64,000 bases of DNA, from contig JACPOK010000011.1 in the NCBI GenBank assembly GCA_016191525.1, forward strand, positions 62,001 through 126,000, in the 5' to 3' direction. A program made the translations under genes and the position numbers. The first letter of the stretch is position 1. Every line of letters begins with the position of its first letter. Of the stretch, positions 53,560-63,657 are shown piece by piece. Under the pieces are notes generated by a model. That model worked only from the letters and a program-made list of their open reading frames with translations, was not told where the DNA came from and did not search any database. This DNA comes from Burkholderiales bacterium (lineage in GTDB: Bacteria > Pseudomonadota > Gammaproteobacteria > Burkholderiales > Burkholderiaceae_C).

Positions 53560-56559
53560 TTGAACTCTTCCACAGAAGGCAAGTACCTTGGCGCGTTGGT
53601 GCACCAGCGCATCGCGATCCGCGGGGCGCGCACGCACAACCTCAAGAACATCGACCTGGACATCCCGCGCAACCAGCTGGTGGTGATCACCGGGTTGTCG
53701 GGGTCCGGCAAGTCCTCGCTGGCGTTCGACACGCTGTACGCCGAAGGGCAGCGCCGCTATGTTGAAAGCCTGTCGGCCTATGCCCGGCAGTTCCTGCAAC
53801 TGATGGACAAGCCCGACGTGGACGTGATCGAGGGCCTGTCGCCCGCCATCTCCATCGAGCAGAAGGCCACCAGCCACAACCCGCGCTCCACGGTGGGCAC
53901 GGTGACCGAGATTCACGACTACCTGCGCCTGCTGTTCGCCCGCGCCGGCACGCCCTATTGCCCCGACCACAACATCCCGCTGCAGGCACAGACCGTGTCG
54001 CAGATGGTCGATGCGGTGCTGGCGCTGCCGCAAGACTCGCGCATCATGATCCTGGCGCCGGTGGCGCGCGACCGCAAGGGCGAGTTCCTCGATGTCTTTG
54101 CCGAAATGCAGGCGCGCGGCTATGTGCGCTTCCGGGTGGACGGCAAGGCTTATGAATTCGACGATCTGCCCAAGCTGAAGAAAGGCGAGAAGCACGACAT
54201 CGACGTCGTGATCGACCGGCTGAAGGTGCGCCCCGAGATCCAGCAGCGGCTGGCCGAAAGCTTCGAGGCCTCGCTGCGGCTGGCCGACGGCCGGGCGATT
54301 GCGATGGAGATGGACGGTGGCGTTGAACACCTCTTCAACGCCAAGTTCGCCTGCCCCATCTGCAGCTATTCGATCAGCGAACTTGAGCCGCGCCTGTTTT
54401 CTTTCAATTCGCCGGTGGGCGCATGCCCAAGTTGCGACGGCCTGGGCCACATGGAATTCTTCGACCCGGCGCGGGTGGTGGGTTTTCCCACGCTGTCGCT
54501 GGCCAGCGGCGCCATCAAGGGCTGGGACCGGCGCAACGGCTACTACTTCAGCCTGATCGACAGCCTCGCCAAGCACTACAAGTTCAGTGCGGACGTGCCG
54601 TTCGAGGAGCTGGCCGAGCGGGTGCGCGAGGTGGTGCTGCACGGCTCGGGCGAGGAGGAAATCCGCTTTTCGTACACCATGGATTCGGGCAACTTCGCGG
54701 GCAAGAAGCTGAACAAGAAGCACCCGTTCGAAGGCATCATCCCCAACATGGAGCGGCGCTACCGCGAGACCGATTCGGTGGCGGTGCGCGAAGAGCTGGC
54801 GCGCTACCGCAGCATGCAGCCCTGCCCGGCGTGCCACGGCACCCGGCTGCGCAGCGAGGCCCGGCACGTGAAGCTGGGCGAAGGCGAGCAGGCCCGCGCA
54901 ATCTTCGAGATCAGCCATGCCACGCTGCGCGACAGCTTCGACTACTTCAGCACGCTCAAGCTGCACGGCGCCAAGGCCGAGATCGCCGACAAGGTGGTGC
55001 GCGAGATCGGGCTGCGCCTGAAATTCCTGAATGACGTGGGGCTGAACTACCTCAGCCTGGACCGCAGCGCCGAGACGCTCTCGGGCGGCGAGGCGCAGCG
55101 CATCCGCCTCGCCTCGCAGATCGGCTCGGGCCTGACCGGCGTGATGTACGTGCTGGACGAGCCCAGCATCGGCCTGCATCAGCGCGACAACGACCGGCTG
55201 ATCGGCACGCTGCGCCATTTGCGCGACATCGGCAACAGCGTGATCGTGGTCGAGCACGACGAGGACATGATCCGCGCGGCCGACCATGTGATCGACATGG
55301 GCCCGGGCGCCGGCATCCACGGCGGCCGCATCATGGCGCAGGGCACGTTCGACGAGGTGAAGGCGGCGCCCGCATCGCTGACCGGCCAATATCTTTCCGG
55401 CGCGAAGGCGATTCCCGTGCCCGCGCTCCGCACGGCCTGGCTGCCGGTGGTGCAGGAGCTGCTGCCGGCGGAGCCCAGGAAGGCCTCGCGCTTCCCGCCC
55501 AGCGATGCGGCGCTGCGCCGCCGGGCCCGGGAGGCCGAGCACCTGGCCACGCGCGGCGAGATGCAGGAGATCCGCATCGTGGGCGCCGCCGGCAACAACC
55601 TGAAAAACGTGGCGACCGGGTTCCCCGTGGGGCTGCTGACCTGCGTGACCGGCGTGTCCGGCTCGGGCAAGTCCACGCTGGTGAACGACACGCTCTACGC
55701 GGCCGTGGCGCGCACGCTCTACCGCGCCCATGAGGAGCCGGCGCCGCACGAGGCGGTGGAAGGCATCGAGCATTTCGACAAGGTCATCAACGTCGATCAG
55801 TCGCCCATCGGGCGCACACCGCGCAGCAACCCGGCCACCTACACGGGGCTGTTCACGCCGATCCGCGAGCTGATGGCCGAGGTGCCGATGGCCAAGGAGC
55901 GCGGCTACGGCCCGGGGCGCTTCAGCTTCAACGTGGCGGGCGGGCGCTGCGAGGCCTGCCAGGGCGACGGCGTGGTGAAGGTGGAGATGCACTTCCTGCC
56001 CGACGTGTACGTGGCCTGCGACGTCTGCAAGGGCCAGCGCTACAACCGCGAAACGCTGGAGGTGCAGTGGAAGGGCCGCAACATCGCCCAGATTTTGGAC
56101 ATGACGGTGGAAGACGCCCACCTGTTCCTCAAGGCCGTGCCCACCATCGCCCGCAAGCTGCAGACGCTGCTGGACGTGGGCCTGTCGTACATCAAGCTGG
56201 GGCAGGCCGCGACCACCCTTTCGGGCGGCGAAGCGCAGCGCGTCAAGCTGGCGCTGGAGCTGTCCAAGCGCGACACGGGGCGCACGCTCTACATCCTGGA
56301 CGAGCCGACCACCGGCCTGCATTTCGCCGACATAGACCTGCTGCTCAAAGTGCTGCACCAGCTGCGCGACGCGGGCAATACGATCGTTGTCATCGAACAC
56401 AACCTGGACGTGATCAAGACCGCCGACTGGGTGATCGACATGGGCCCCGAGGGCGGCGCCGGCGGCGGCCAGGTGGTGGGGGAAGGCACGCCGGAACAGA
56501 TCGCGGCCAACCCGGCCAGCCACACCGGACGCTACCTGAAGCGCCTGCTCAAGCCGTGA
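53560..56559 (+). CDS. uvrA: excinuclease ABC subunit A
   Basis: UvrA recognises DNA damage in nucleotide excision repair. The product has both ATPase domains: Walker [10 protein letters not shown] near residue 46 and VSGSGKST near 700, signatures [12 protein letters not shown] and [12 protein letters not shown], and zinc fingers CPIC/CPSC and CEAC/CDVC. No ATG fits the start. A TTG at 53560 (999 residues) or GTG at 53599 (986 residues) are candidates; homology begins at [11 protein letters not shown] shortly after. The stop overlaps the next GTG. Confidence 0.95.
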   Translation: MNSSTEGKYLGALVHQRIAIRGARTHNLKNIDLDIPRNQLVVITGLSGSGKSSLAFDTLYAEGQRRYVESLSAYARQFLQLMDKPDVDVIEGLSPAISIEQKATSHNPRSTVGTVTEIHDYLRLLFARAGTPYCPDHNIPLQAQTVSQMVDAVLALPQDSRIMILAPVARDRKGEFLDVFAEMQARGYVRFRVDGKAYEFDDLPKLKKGEKHDIDVVIDRLKVRPEIQQRLAESFEASLRLADGRAIAMEMDGGVEHLFNAKFACPICSYSISELEPRLFSFNSPVGACPSCDGLGHMEFFDPARVVGFPTLSLASGAIKGWDRRNGYYFSLIDSLAKHYKFSADVPFEELAERVREVVLHGSGEEEIRFSYTMDSGNFAGKKLNKKHPFEGIIPNMERRYRETDSVAVREELARYRSMQPCPACHGTRLRSEARHVKLGEGEQARAIFEISHATLRDSFDYFSTLKLHGAKAEIADKVVREIGLRLKFLNDVGLNYLSLDRSAETLSGGEAQRIRLASQIGSGLTGVMYVLDEPSIGLHQRDNDRLIGTLRHLRDIGNSVIVVEHDEDMIRAADHVIDMGPGAGIHGGRIMAQGTFDEVKAAPASLTGQYLSGAKAIPVPALRTAWLPVVQELLPAEPRKASRFPPSDAALRRRAREAEHLATRGEMQEIRIVGAAGNNLKNVATGFPVGLLTCVTGVSGSGKSTLVNDTLYAAVARTLYRAHEEPAPHEAVEGIEHFDKVINVDQSPIGRTPRSNPATYTGLFTPIRELMAEVPMAKERGYGPGRFSFNVAGGRCEACQGDGVVKVEMHFLPDVYVACDVCKGQRYNRETLEVQWKGRNIAQILDMTVEDAHLFLKAVPTIARKLQTLLDVGLSYIKLGQAATTLSGGEAQRVKLALELSKRDTGRTLYILDEPTTGLHFADIDLLLKVLHQLRDAGNTIVVIEHNLDVIKTADWVIDMGPEGGAGGGQVVGEGTPEQIAANPASHTGRYLKRLLKP

Positions 56560-57476
56560 GCGGGGAGCAGCGCCTGTCGGGCCGCGACCTGGCCGCCGCG
56601 CTGGCCATCGTCTTCATCTGGGGCATGAACTTCGTGGCGATGAAGTTCGCCCTGCGCGATTTCACGCCGTTCCAGCTGGGCGCCGCGCGCTATGTGCTGG
56701 CGGTGCTGCCGCTGGTCCTGCTGGTGCGGCGGCCGCAGCTGCACTGGAAATGGCTGCTGCTGTACGGGCTATTCCAGGGCGTGGGCCAGTTCGGCTTCCT
56801 GTTCAGCGCGCTGAAGGTGGGCATGACGGCGGCGCTGGCCTCGGTGCTGATGCAGACCCAGGTGTTCTTCACCGCGCTGTTCGGCTTTGTCCTGCTCAAC
56901 GAAAAACCCAGCCGCGAACTTCAGGCCGGGCTGCTGCTGGCCGCGCTCGGCCTGGGCTGCTTCGGCCTGAACTATATTGCCGGCCCGGGCGGCAACACCG
57001 CGACGGCCTGGGGATTCGTGCTCAACCTGTGCGCCGCTTCCATGTGGGCGGCTTCCAATATCGTGGCCCGCAAGGCGCAGCAGGCCAGCGGCAGCTACGA
57101 CGCCCTCGGATTCGTGGTGTGGAGCAGCCTGGTGCCGGTCGGCCCCTTCGTGCTGCTCTCGCTCTGGCTGGATGCCCCGGCCACCCGCTGGCAATGGACC
57201 GCGGCGCCGGTGACGGGCTGGCTCTCCGTGGCTTACCTGGGCTGGGTCGCCACCATCGCGGCCTATGCCATGTGGACCGGCCTGCTCAAGCGCCACCCGG
57301 CCAACCGCGTCGCGCCGTTCAGCCTGGGCGTGCCCGTGGTGGGCCTGGCGGCGGGCATGCTGGTGCTGGGCGAGGCCATCAGCCCCTGGCAATGGGCAGG
57401 CATTTCGCTGGTGGCCCTGGCGCTGGGCTGCGTGATGTTCGGGGCGGCCCTGGCAAGCCGGTGGCGGGCGTTTTGA
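56556..57476 (+). CDS. EamA family (DMT superfamily) transporter
   Basis: A 306-residue membrane protein with ten helices in two EamA repeats (about 10-140 and 155-295). First-repeat block [18 protein letters not shown] is typical of RhaT/YedA/PagO-like exporters of amino acids or metabolites. The start is GTG 56556, overlapping the uvrA stop (GTGA). The substrate is unknown. A second EamA gene begins at 63658. Confidence 0.9.
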   Translation: MSGEQRLSGRDLAAALAIVFIWGMNFVAMKFALRDFTPFQLGAARYVLAVLPLVLLVRRPQLHWKWLLLYGLFQGVGQFGFLFSALKVGMTAALASVLMQTQVFFTALFGFVLLNEKPSRELQAGLLLAALGLGCFGLNYIAGPGGNTATAWGFVLNLCAASMWAASNIVARKAQQASGSYDALGFVVWSSLVPVGPFVLLSLWLDAPATRWQWTAAPVTGWLSVAYLGWVATIAAYAMWTGLLKRHPANRVAPFSLGVPVVGLAAGMLVLGEAISPWQWAGISLVALALGCVMFGAALASRWRAF

Positions 57477-57532
57477 GTCAGGTCGAAGTCAGATCCGGGC
57501 GGCGTTAAGACTAAAAAAGTTAACAGCTTTGC

Positions 57533-57561
57533 TTGCACTACCGGTTGCACCTTGATACATT
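57533..57561 (+). promoter_or_regulatory. candidate promoter of the VCBS-repeat gene
   Basis: TTGCAC (57533-57538) and TACATT (57556-57561) are spaced by 17 bases in a locally AT-rich stretch, about 100 bp before the start. The match to consensus is partial. Confidence 0.35.
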
Positions 57562-57664
57562 AACGACCTTCCACGCCGCGCTTGCGTTACAAATGCGTCC
57601 TGCTCCCGGAGGGGAGCCCCGCCACGCCCCCCCGGTCAGACAATACTTGTAACAAGGATGTGCC

Positions 57665-59392
57665 ATGAGTTCAGGACGCGACGATTGCGACAACGACCGC
57701 GACAACGACCGCCGCGACAACGATCGTGACGACGACCGCGACTGCGATGGCCACAGCGGCTCCAGCTCCAGGAATCACACCGCCGTCATGAGCGGCGACA
57801 CGCGCGGCGACGTGACCGAAGACAACGCCAGCAAGAAGGTAGCGCGCGGCGACATCGACGTTTGCGATTCCGACCGCGGCGAAAGCGGCGTCAAGGCCAT
57901 AACCAACAAGGCCGGCACGTACGGCACTTTCAGCATCGATGCGGCGGGAAACTGGGTCTACACGCTGGACAACACCAAGGCCGCCACCCAGGCGCTGGGT
58001 GCCAGCCAGACCGCGACCGACAGCTTTGTGGTCTACAGCACGGACGGCAGCGCCAGCAAGACGGTGTCGGTATCGGTCCACGGCGCGGCTGAAGCCCAGA
58101 GCTCACCGGGGGGCATCGGCGGCACCGCCACCGGAACCGTCAAGGAAGACGCCACGCCCAACACCACTGCGGGCCACCTCACCGTCAACGGCTCCAACGT
58201 GACCTCGGGCTTCACCGCCGTCACCAAGGCCGGCACCTACGGCACCTTCAAGCTGGACGTGGCCGGCAACTGGACCTACGCGCTGGACAACAGCAAGGCA
58301 GTGGTTCAGGCGCTCAATGAAGGCCAGAGCGTGACGGAGAGCTTCACGGCCACCGCCACCACCGGCAACTGCAACACGGTCAGCAAGGTCATCACGGTCA
58401 CCGTGCAGGGTACGGCCGAGGGTCCCATCGCATCGCCCCCCGTCATCGGCGGCGCCGATCTGGGCACCGTCACGGAAGGCGCCACGCCCGACACCACCCT
58501 GGGCCAGCTCACCCTGAACGGCGTGAACGTCGCCACCGGCTTCACGGCCCTGACCAAGGCCGGCACGTATGGCACGTTCAGCCTGGACGCCGCCGGCCAT
58601 TGGAGCTTCCTGCTGGACAACAGCAAGGCGAACGTGCAGGCACTGATCGACGGCCAGAGCGTGTCCGAGACCTTCGCCATCACCACCACCACCGCTTCCG
58701 GCGGCGTTGTGAGCCACAACGTGGTCATCACGGTGCTGGGCACCAACGATGCCGTCGTGATTGGCGGGGCAACCACCGGCCAGCTCAAGGAAGACACCAC
58801 CACTTCGGCCTCGGGCCAGCTGACCATCAATGACCCGGACGCCAACCAGTCCACGCTGGTGGCGCAGACCGGCACGGCCACCGGCCACGGCACGTTCAGC
58901 GTGACGACGGCCGGCGCCTGGACCTTCGCGCTCAACAACGCCATGCCCGACATCCAGGCCCTCAAGAGCGGCGAAACGCTGGTCGAACGCGTCACCGTGA
59001 TCAGCGCCGATGGTTCGGCCGGCCAGATTTTCCTCAATATCGCCGGCACCAACGACGCACCCGTCGCCGCGAATGACACCGCCTCCTTCCGCCTGGGCAC
59101 CGGCAACGTCCTGCCGGTGCAGGCAATCAGCGTGCTCGGCAACGACACCGACCTCGACCATTCCGCCGTGCTTCACGTGGCCGGCGTGGCCGCCACCAGC
59201 GCCATGGGCGCCCGCCTTGTCGTCAATGCCGACAACACCGTGTCGTACGACGTCAGTACCTCCACCGCCATCCTGAATTCGGCGGCCGGAGCGGTCCTGC
59301 ACGACTCCTTCGCCTACCAGGCGGTTGACGAATTCGGCGCTGTGTCGGCGGCGACCGTCGCCATCACGCTGACGGGCTTTGTCGACGAATAA
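57665..59392 (+). CDS. VCBS-repeat protein with Asp/Arg-rich N-terminus
   Basis: The 575-residue protein has a highly charged start (residues 5-29, mainly Asp, Asn and Arg) and four VCBS/cadherin-like repeats of about 105-110 residues marked by AGTYGTFSIDAAGNW (83-97) and its relatives near 189, 299 and 405. A last Ig-like domain with NDAPVAANDTASFRLGTG follows. VCBS repeats occur in large adhesins exported by type I secretion. Here no signal peptide, RTX nonapeptides or adjacent ABC/HlyD genes are seen. AAGGA precedes the ATG. Confidence 0.88.
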   Translation: MSSGRDDCDNDRDNDRRDNDRDDDRDCDGHSGSSSRNHTAVMSGDTRGDVTEDNASKKVARGDIDVCDSDRGESGVKAITNKAGTYGTFSIDAAGNWVYTLDNTKAATQALGASQTATDSFVVYSTDGSASKTVSVSVHGAAEAQSSPGGIGGTATGTVKEDATPNTTAGHLTVNGSNVTSGFTAVTKAGTYGTFKLDVAGNWTYALDNSKAVVQALNEGQSVTESFTATATTGNCNTVSKVITVTVQGTAEGPIASPPVIGGADLGTVTEGATPDTTLGQLTLNGVNVATGFTALTKAGTYGTFSLDAAGHWSFLLDNSKANVQALIDGQSVSETFAITTTTASGGVVSHNVVITVLGTNDAVVIGGATTGQLKEDTTTSASGQLTINDPDANQSTLVAQTGTATGHGTFSVTTAGAWTFALNNAMPDIQALKSGETLVERVTVISADGSAGQIFLNIAGTNDAPVAANDTASFRLGTGNVLPVQAISVLGNDTDLDHSAVLHVAGVAATSAMGARLVVNADNTVSYDVSTSTAILNSAAGAVLHDSFAYQAVDEFGAVSAATVAITLTGFVDE

Positions 59393-59407
59393 GCCGGCCC
59401 TGCGGCT

Positions 59408-60853
59408 TCAGACCAGGAAGCCGAGGTTGACCGGGTAGTCGGCCCGGCCGAAGTTGCGCAGGTTGGGCAGCACGCCCGCCAGCTCGGTGTCCGAGACGCC
59501 GAACCAGCGCGCCAGGGTGGCGGCGTACTGGTCCACCGAAGTGCTGGGCAGCAGCCGGCCCTGCCCCACATGCCACTGGTCCTCCGGCGCCGCGGTATTG
59601 CCCACGCTGACCGGCGGCGCCGCGCCGTAGAAGGCGGCGCCTTTCACCGCACCCCCGACAACGAAGTGATGGCCGCCCCAGCCATGGTCGGAGCCGTCGC
59701 CGTTGGAAACCAGCGTACGGCCGAAGTCCGAGGCCGTGAAGGCCGTCACCTTGTCGGCGACGCCCATCTCCACCGTGGCGTTGTAGAAAGCCGCCATCGC
59801 GTCGCTCAGGCGCGCCATCAGCGTCGCCTGCTGCGCCACCAGGTTGTCGTGCAGGTCAAAGCCGCCCAGCGACACCAGGAACACCTGGCGCTTCGCACCC
59901 AGCACATTGCGCCCGCCGATGAGCCGGGCCACCGTGCGCAGCTGGTCGGCCAGCGGGTTGCCGCCGGGAAAGGCGGTGGCCAGGGGCGCGGCGGCCAGCG
60001 CGCTGGTGACCTGCGATTCGGCATTCACGGCCCGGGTGGCGATGCGGTTGTATTCGTTCTCCAGCAGCTGCGTGCGCGGCTGCTGCACCAGCTGCGCCAC
60101 CGCCTGGCGCACCGCCGCCGAGCCATACACGTTGCCCTTCACCGCGTTGATGCCGACGGCGCCGCCACTGCCGATCTGCTGCGTCAGCGCCTGCTCACCC
60201 GAGAGGAACACCGCGTTGCCGGTGACCGAGATGCAGGTGAACAGCGAATTGGCGTTTGACGAGAGCGCCAGGTCACCGATGTGCCCGCCCCAGCCCTTGG
60301 TGGCGCCTTCGGGTGAGGAGGACTGCCACACCGACTGCTGGTCGTTGTGGGAGAACAGCTTGGGCGGCACCGGGAAATTGCGCCTGTCATTGCCGCTGTA
60401 TTGCGCCCGGGTCAGCGGCACCACCAGCGGCCCGACATTGAGCTGCACAGCCGCCTTGCCGGTGTTGAACAGGCCGGCCAACGCGCCCATCGCGGGATGC
60501 AGCGCGTACTGCCGCGCGCCCGGCAGTGCCGCCCGGGGGTTGAGCAGCGTGGGCGTGAGGGCGGCCTTGGCCAGCGCCACGCCGCCGGCCGCCTGGCCCG
60601 CGCCGCCGCCGCGGATGGTGCTGTAGCGGTTGTAGCTGGCGTCGTCATAGGCCACCACGGTATTGGCGTAGTCGTTGCCGCCAAACAGGAAGACGCAGAC
60701 CAGCGCCTTGTAGTCGGTGGCGTTGAAGGCCGCGGCTTCGCCCACGGCCGCCAGGTTGAGCGCGAAAGGCAATGCGCTGCCGGCCAGCGCCAGCTGGCCT
60801 GAGCGGCGCAGGAAGGCGCGGCGGTTGTGGAGTTCGGGCTGGATGAGGATCAT
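59408..60853 (-). CDS. DUF1501 domain-containing exported protein
   Basis: A 481-residue protein with a twin-arginine signal (RRAFLRRSGQLALAGSA from residue 11). The DUF1501 core includes VCVFLFGGNDYANTVV, SDFGRTLVSNGDGSDHGWGGHH and PLTRAQYSGN. The family belongs to the alkaline-phosphatase/sulfatase fold and always occurs beside DUF1800 genes; its substrate is unknown. It lies 10 bp below the DUF1800 gene on the same strand. Some residues such as HGWGGHH resemble metal ligands. Confidence 0.92.
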   Translation of the reverse strand: MILIQPELHNRRAFLRRSGQLALAGSALPFALNLAAVGEAAAFNATDYKALVCVFLFGGNDYANTVVAYDDASYNRYSTIRGGGAGQAAGGVALAKAALTPTLLNPRAALPGARQYALHPAMGALAGLFNTGKAAVQLNVGPLVVPLTRAQYSGNDRRNFPVPPKLFSHNDQQSVWQSSSPEGATKGWGGHIGDLALSSNANSLFTCISVTGNAVFLSGEQALTQQIGSGGAVGINAVKGNVYGSAAVRQAVAQLVQQPRTQLLENEYNRIATRAVNAESQVTSALAAAPLATAFPGGNPLADQLRTVARLIGGRNVLGAKRQVFLVSLGGFDLHDNLVAQQATLMARLSDAMAAFYNATVEMGVADKVTAFTASDFGRTLVSNGDGSDHGWGGHHFVVGGAVKGAAFYGAAPPVSVGNTAAPEDQWHVGQGRLLPSTSVDQYAATLARWFGVSDTELAGVLPNLRNFGRADYPVNLGFLV

Positions 60854-60863
60854 GTGGGCTCGC

Positions 60864-62654
60864 TTATTTCTGGACCAGGTACTCGGCGCTGGCCATCACC
60901 ATCAGCACGCCGGCGGCAACGCGGTTGCGCTTGTTGGCGTCGCTGCTGGCCGCCGTGACGGCGGTGGCGTTCAGCGCATTGGTGATCAGCGCCTGTGTTT
61001 CCGCGGAAAGCTGGCCCGCGCACAGCAGCAGGTTCAGCCGGCGCACCAGCGCCGCGGCGTCGGTGACGATGGCCAGCTCGGCGGTGTAGGCGGGCTGCAG
61101 GTCGCCATTGATGCCGTTGCGAAGCGTGTTCTGCATGAAGTTCAGGTAGCCGCCCACGCTGCTTTCATTGACGATCTGGAACTCCGGCGCCACGGCCTGG
61201 CTTGAGGCCAGCGCCGTGGAGGGCGGCACGTAACCCGGCCGGAAAAAATTGAACACGGTGGGCGAGCGCAGCGGGCTCTGGCCCAGCTGGTTGGCCGGGT
61301 TGCTCAGGTCGCTGATGCGCCAGCCGTCGCTCGCCGACGCGAGGCCGCAGGTGCGCGCCCACTGCACAAAGCGCAGCATTGGCTCGCGCAGCTTGCCGGC
61401 GCCGGGCTGCAGCGCCACCGACGGGCTGCGCGCCTCGTCGTCCAGCAGCACGGCCGCGAACACCGCCGCCAGGTCGCCGCGCACGCCGCGGCCGTTGTTG
61501 TCGAAGGCCGCGGCCACCCGCGCCACATAGGCGGGCGTGGGGTTGCTGGTCACCAGCCGCTGGATCATCTGGCGGCCGAAGAAAGGGCCGACATTGGGGT
61601 GTGCGAACAACGCGTCCAGCGCGGCTTTCAGTGCCGCCGCACCGGGCGTGTTGGCGGCGATGTCGGTGCCCAGGAAGCTCACCGCCAGCGTTGAATGGCG
61701 CGTGGCATTCAACACCATCGGCAGCCGCACATAGGCCGTGCCGGAAATGGTGCGGCCGCCCACGACGGTGGGCACGTTCTGGCTCTGGTCGAAGTCATAC
61801 CCGGTGAACACGCGCGCCAGGTTGGTCACGTCGGCCTGCGTGTAGCTCTCCAGCGGCGCCCCGGCCGCGTCCAGCCTGGGCGTGCCGTCGGCGTTCAGCT
61901 GCGCGAGCCCGATGCTCATGAGCTGCATGATCTCGCGCGCGAAATTCTCGTCGGGCACACGCCCTGTCGCGGGGTTCTCCTTCTGGTTGCCGCGGGTGTT
62001 CAGGTAGTAGCCCATGGCCGGATGCAGCGACACGGCTTCCAGCAGGGCGCGGAAATTGCCGAAGGCGCCGGCAGCCAGCGTGTCCCACCAGGAGGCGATG
62101 GCGTGGCTGCGCCAGGTGATGTCCAGCGCGGAGAGCGACACCACGAAAAACTCGGACAGCGCCAGCGCCACCCGCTTGCGGACCTGCTCGCTGGTGGTGA
62201 TGAGCTGGTTCCAGACCATGTAGTCGCCCGGGAAGCTCTGGTCGTAGTAGTTCTGGTTGGATGTCGCATCGCCATAGCCCTTGGCCTGCAGCCACTCCCA
62301 TCCGCTCTGCGACGGCGCAGCGGCCATCTGCGCGGCCAGCCATTTGGCATAGCCGTCCGCACGCACGGCGGCGATCTCGGCTTCGGAGGCGGAGAACTGT
62401 GCCTGCAGCAGGAAGCGCGCGGCCTGCTCGTCGCTGGCCGGGGCGGGAAAGGAAAACCCCACGGTGTTGAGCGCGGGCGGCGTGCCCGGCGTGCCGCCGC
62501 CCGATGCGGAGCCATCGCCCACCGCTGCCGCGCTGCCCGGCGCGCCACCGCCACCGCCGCCACCGCAGGCGGCCAAGGCCGCTGCCGCCGCGATGGCCAA
62601 TGCCGCGGCCGGCCCGGCCTCGCACACCGGCGCTTGCGCTTCCTCTGAAATCAT
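60864..62654 (-). CDS. DUF1800 domain-containing lipoprotein
   Basis: A 596-residue exported protein with lipoprotein signal: LAAC (27-30), then a run of seven glycines. The DUF1800 helical repeat domain includes RFLLQAQFSASEAEI, LSEFFVVSLSALD, NFAREIMQLMSIGL, ARVFTGYDF and SPTVFNFFRPGY. Proteins of this pair are common in environmental proteobacteria, without proven function; involvement in outer-surface polymer or phosphoester metabolism is speculation. The start ATG 62654 gives a long n-region before the hydrophobic part. Confidence 0.9.
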   Translation of the reverse strand: MISEEAQAPVCEAGPAAALAIAAAAALAACGGGGGGGAPGSAAAVGDGSASGGGTPGTPPALNTVGFSFPAPASDEQAARFLLQAQFSASEAEIAAVRADGYAKWLAAQMAAAPSQSGWEWLQAKGYGDATSNQNYYDQSFPGDYMVWNQLITTSEQVRKRVALALSEFFVVSLSALDITWRSHAIASWWDTLAAGAFGNFRALLEAVSLHPAMGYYLNTRGNQKENPATGRVPDENFAREIMQLMSIGLAQLNADGTPRLDAAGAPLESYTQADVTNLARVFTGYDFDQSQNVPTVVGGRTISGTAYVRLPMVLNATRHSTLAVSFLGTDIAANTPGAAALKAALDALFAHPNVGPFFGRQMIQRLVTSNPTPAYVARVAAAFDNNGRGVRGDLAAVFAAVLLDDEARSPSVALQPGAGKLREPMLRFVQWARTCGLASASDGWRISDLSNPANQLGQSPLRSPTVFNFFRPGYVPPSTALASSQAVAPEFQIVNESSVGGYLNFMQNTLRNGINGDLQPAYTAELAIVTDAAALVRRLNLLLCAGQLSAETQALITNALNATAVTAASSDANKRNRVAAGVLMVMASAEYLVQK

Positions 62655-62759
62655 GGGGGAGTCCTGCCTCGTTGTTGTGAGGCCAGCGTAGGTGTGCTGC
62701 TGAGCTTCGGTCCGTCAGCATTGCGGCTGCGGATGTGAGAGCCGTTACGAACTGTCAGG

Positions 62760-62778
62760 CCGCGTGCGCCGCACGCGG
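62760..62778 (-). terminator. perfect 8-bp hairpin below pyrF
   Basis: CCGCGTGC-GCC-GCACGCGG is a perfect stem with a three-base loop, 18 bp below the pyrF stop. No T-run follows on the minus strand, so it is a weak terminator candidate. Confidence 0.4.
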
Positions 62779-62795
62779 GTTGACGCGGACGCCCG

Positions 62796-63620
62796 CTAGC
62801 GCTTCGCGGCTTCGAGCAGGTCGCGCGTGCGGATGGCCTCGCTGCGCGCGGCCTGCGCGAAGTCCTCACCGCTCGATGCATAGAGGATCGCGCGCGAGGA
62901 ATTGACCACGATGGGCGCGCCTTCGCGCCAGCCCGCCTTCACCGTGGCCACCGCGTCCCCGCCTTGCGCGCCGACGCCGGGAATCAGCAAAGGCAGCGTG
63001 GGCGCCACCTGCCGCACGCGCTCGATTTCGGCGGGGTAGGTTGCGCCTACCACCAGCCCCAGCTGGCCATTGAGGTTCCACGGCCCCTGCGCGAGCCGCG
63101 CCACGTGCTCGTACAGCAGCGGCTGCCCCTCGACGGAGGACAGGCGCTGGTTCTGCAGGTCGTCACCGCCGGGGTTCGACGTGCGGCACAGCAGGAACGC
63201 ACCCTTGTCGGGCGACTTCAGGTAAGGCTGCACGGAATCAAAGCCCATGAAGGGCGACAGCGTGACCGCATCGGCGCCGTAGCGCTCGAACGCCTCCCGC
63301 GCGTATTGCTCCGCGGTGGAACCGATGTCGCCGCGCTTGGCGTCCAGGATGACGGGCACGTGCGGCGCGGCGCGGCGCATGTGTTCCATCAGTTTTTCCA
63401 GCTGGCCTTCGGCGCGGTGCGCGGCGAAGTAGGCGATCTGCGGCTTGAATGCGATGACCAGGTCGGCCGTGGCATCGACGATGCGGGCGCAGAAATCATA
63501 GATGCGCTGCGCATCGCCCTGGAGTGCGGCCGGAAAGCGCGAAGGCTCCGGGTCCAGCCCGACGCAGAGCATGGAGCCGTTGCTGCGCTGCGCCGCCTGC
63601 AGCCTGTCAATGAAGGTCAT
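62796..63620 (-). CDS. pyrF: orotidine 5'-phosphate decarboxylase (PyrF type 2)
   Basis: PyrF makes UMP from OMP. The 274-residue protein is the longer type 2 form with [14 protein letters not shown] (17-30) and catalytic DAKRGD with Lys95 (93-98). TSNPGGDD and VVGATYP follow. The ATG at 63620 matches family starts; a 23-codon open extension upstream overlaps the divergent EamA gene start and is rejected. Divergent promoters must lie in the 37-bp spacer. Confidence 0.95.
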   Translation of the reverse strand: MTFIDRLQAAQRSNGSMLCVGLDPEPSRFPAALQGDAQRIYDFCARIVDATADLVIAFKPQIAYFAAHRAEGQLEKLMEHMRRAAPHVPVILDAKRGDIGSTAEQYAREAFERYGADAVTLSPFMGFDSVQPYLKSPDKGAFLLCRTSNPGGDDLQNQRLSSVEGQPLLYEHVARLAQGPWNLNGQLGLVVGATYPAEIERVRQVAPTLPLLIPGVGAQGGDAVATVKAGWREGAPIVVNSSRAILYASSGEDFAQAARSEAIRTRDLLEAAKR

Positions 63621-63657
63621 GGGCGCAATTGTAAGGATCACGCCACAATGCAGGCCC

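Noticed and set aside
52180..56523. A 1447-codon open frame on the minus strand
   Set aside because: Only the low-coordinate 402 codons resemble a protein (MFS). The rest is antisense to uvrA and is an artefact of high GC third-position bias.
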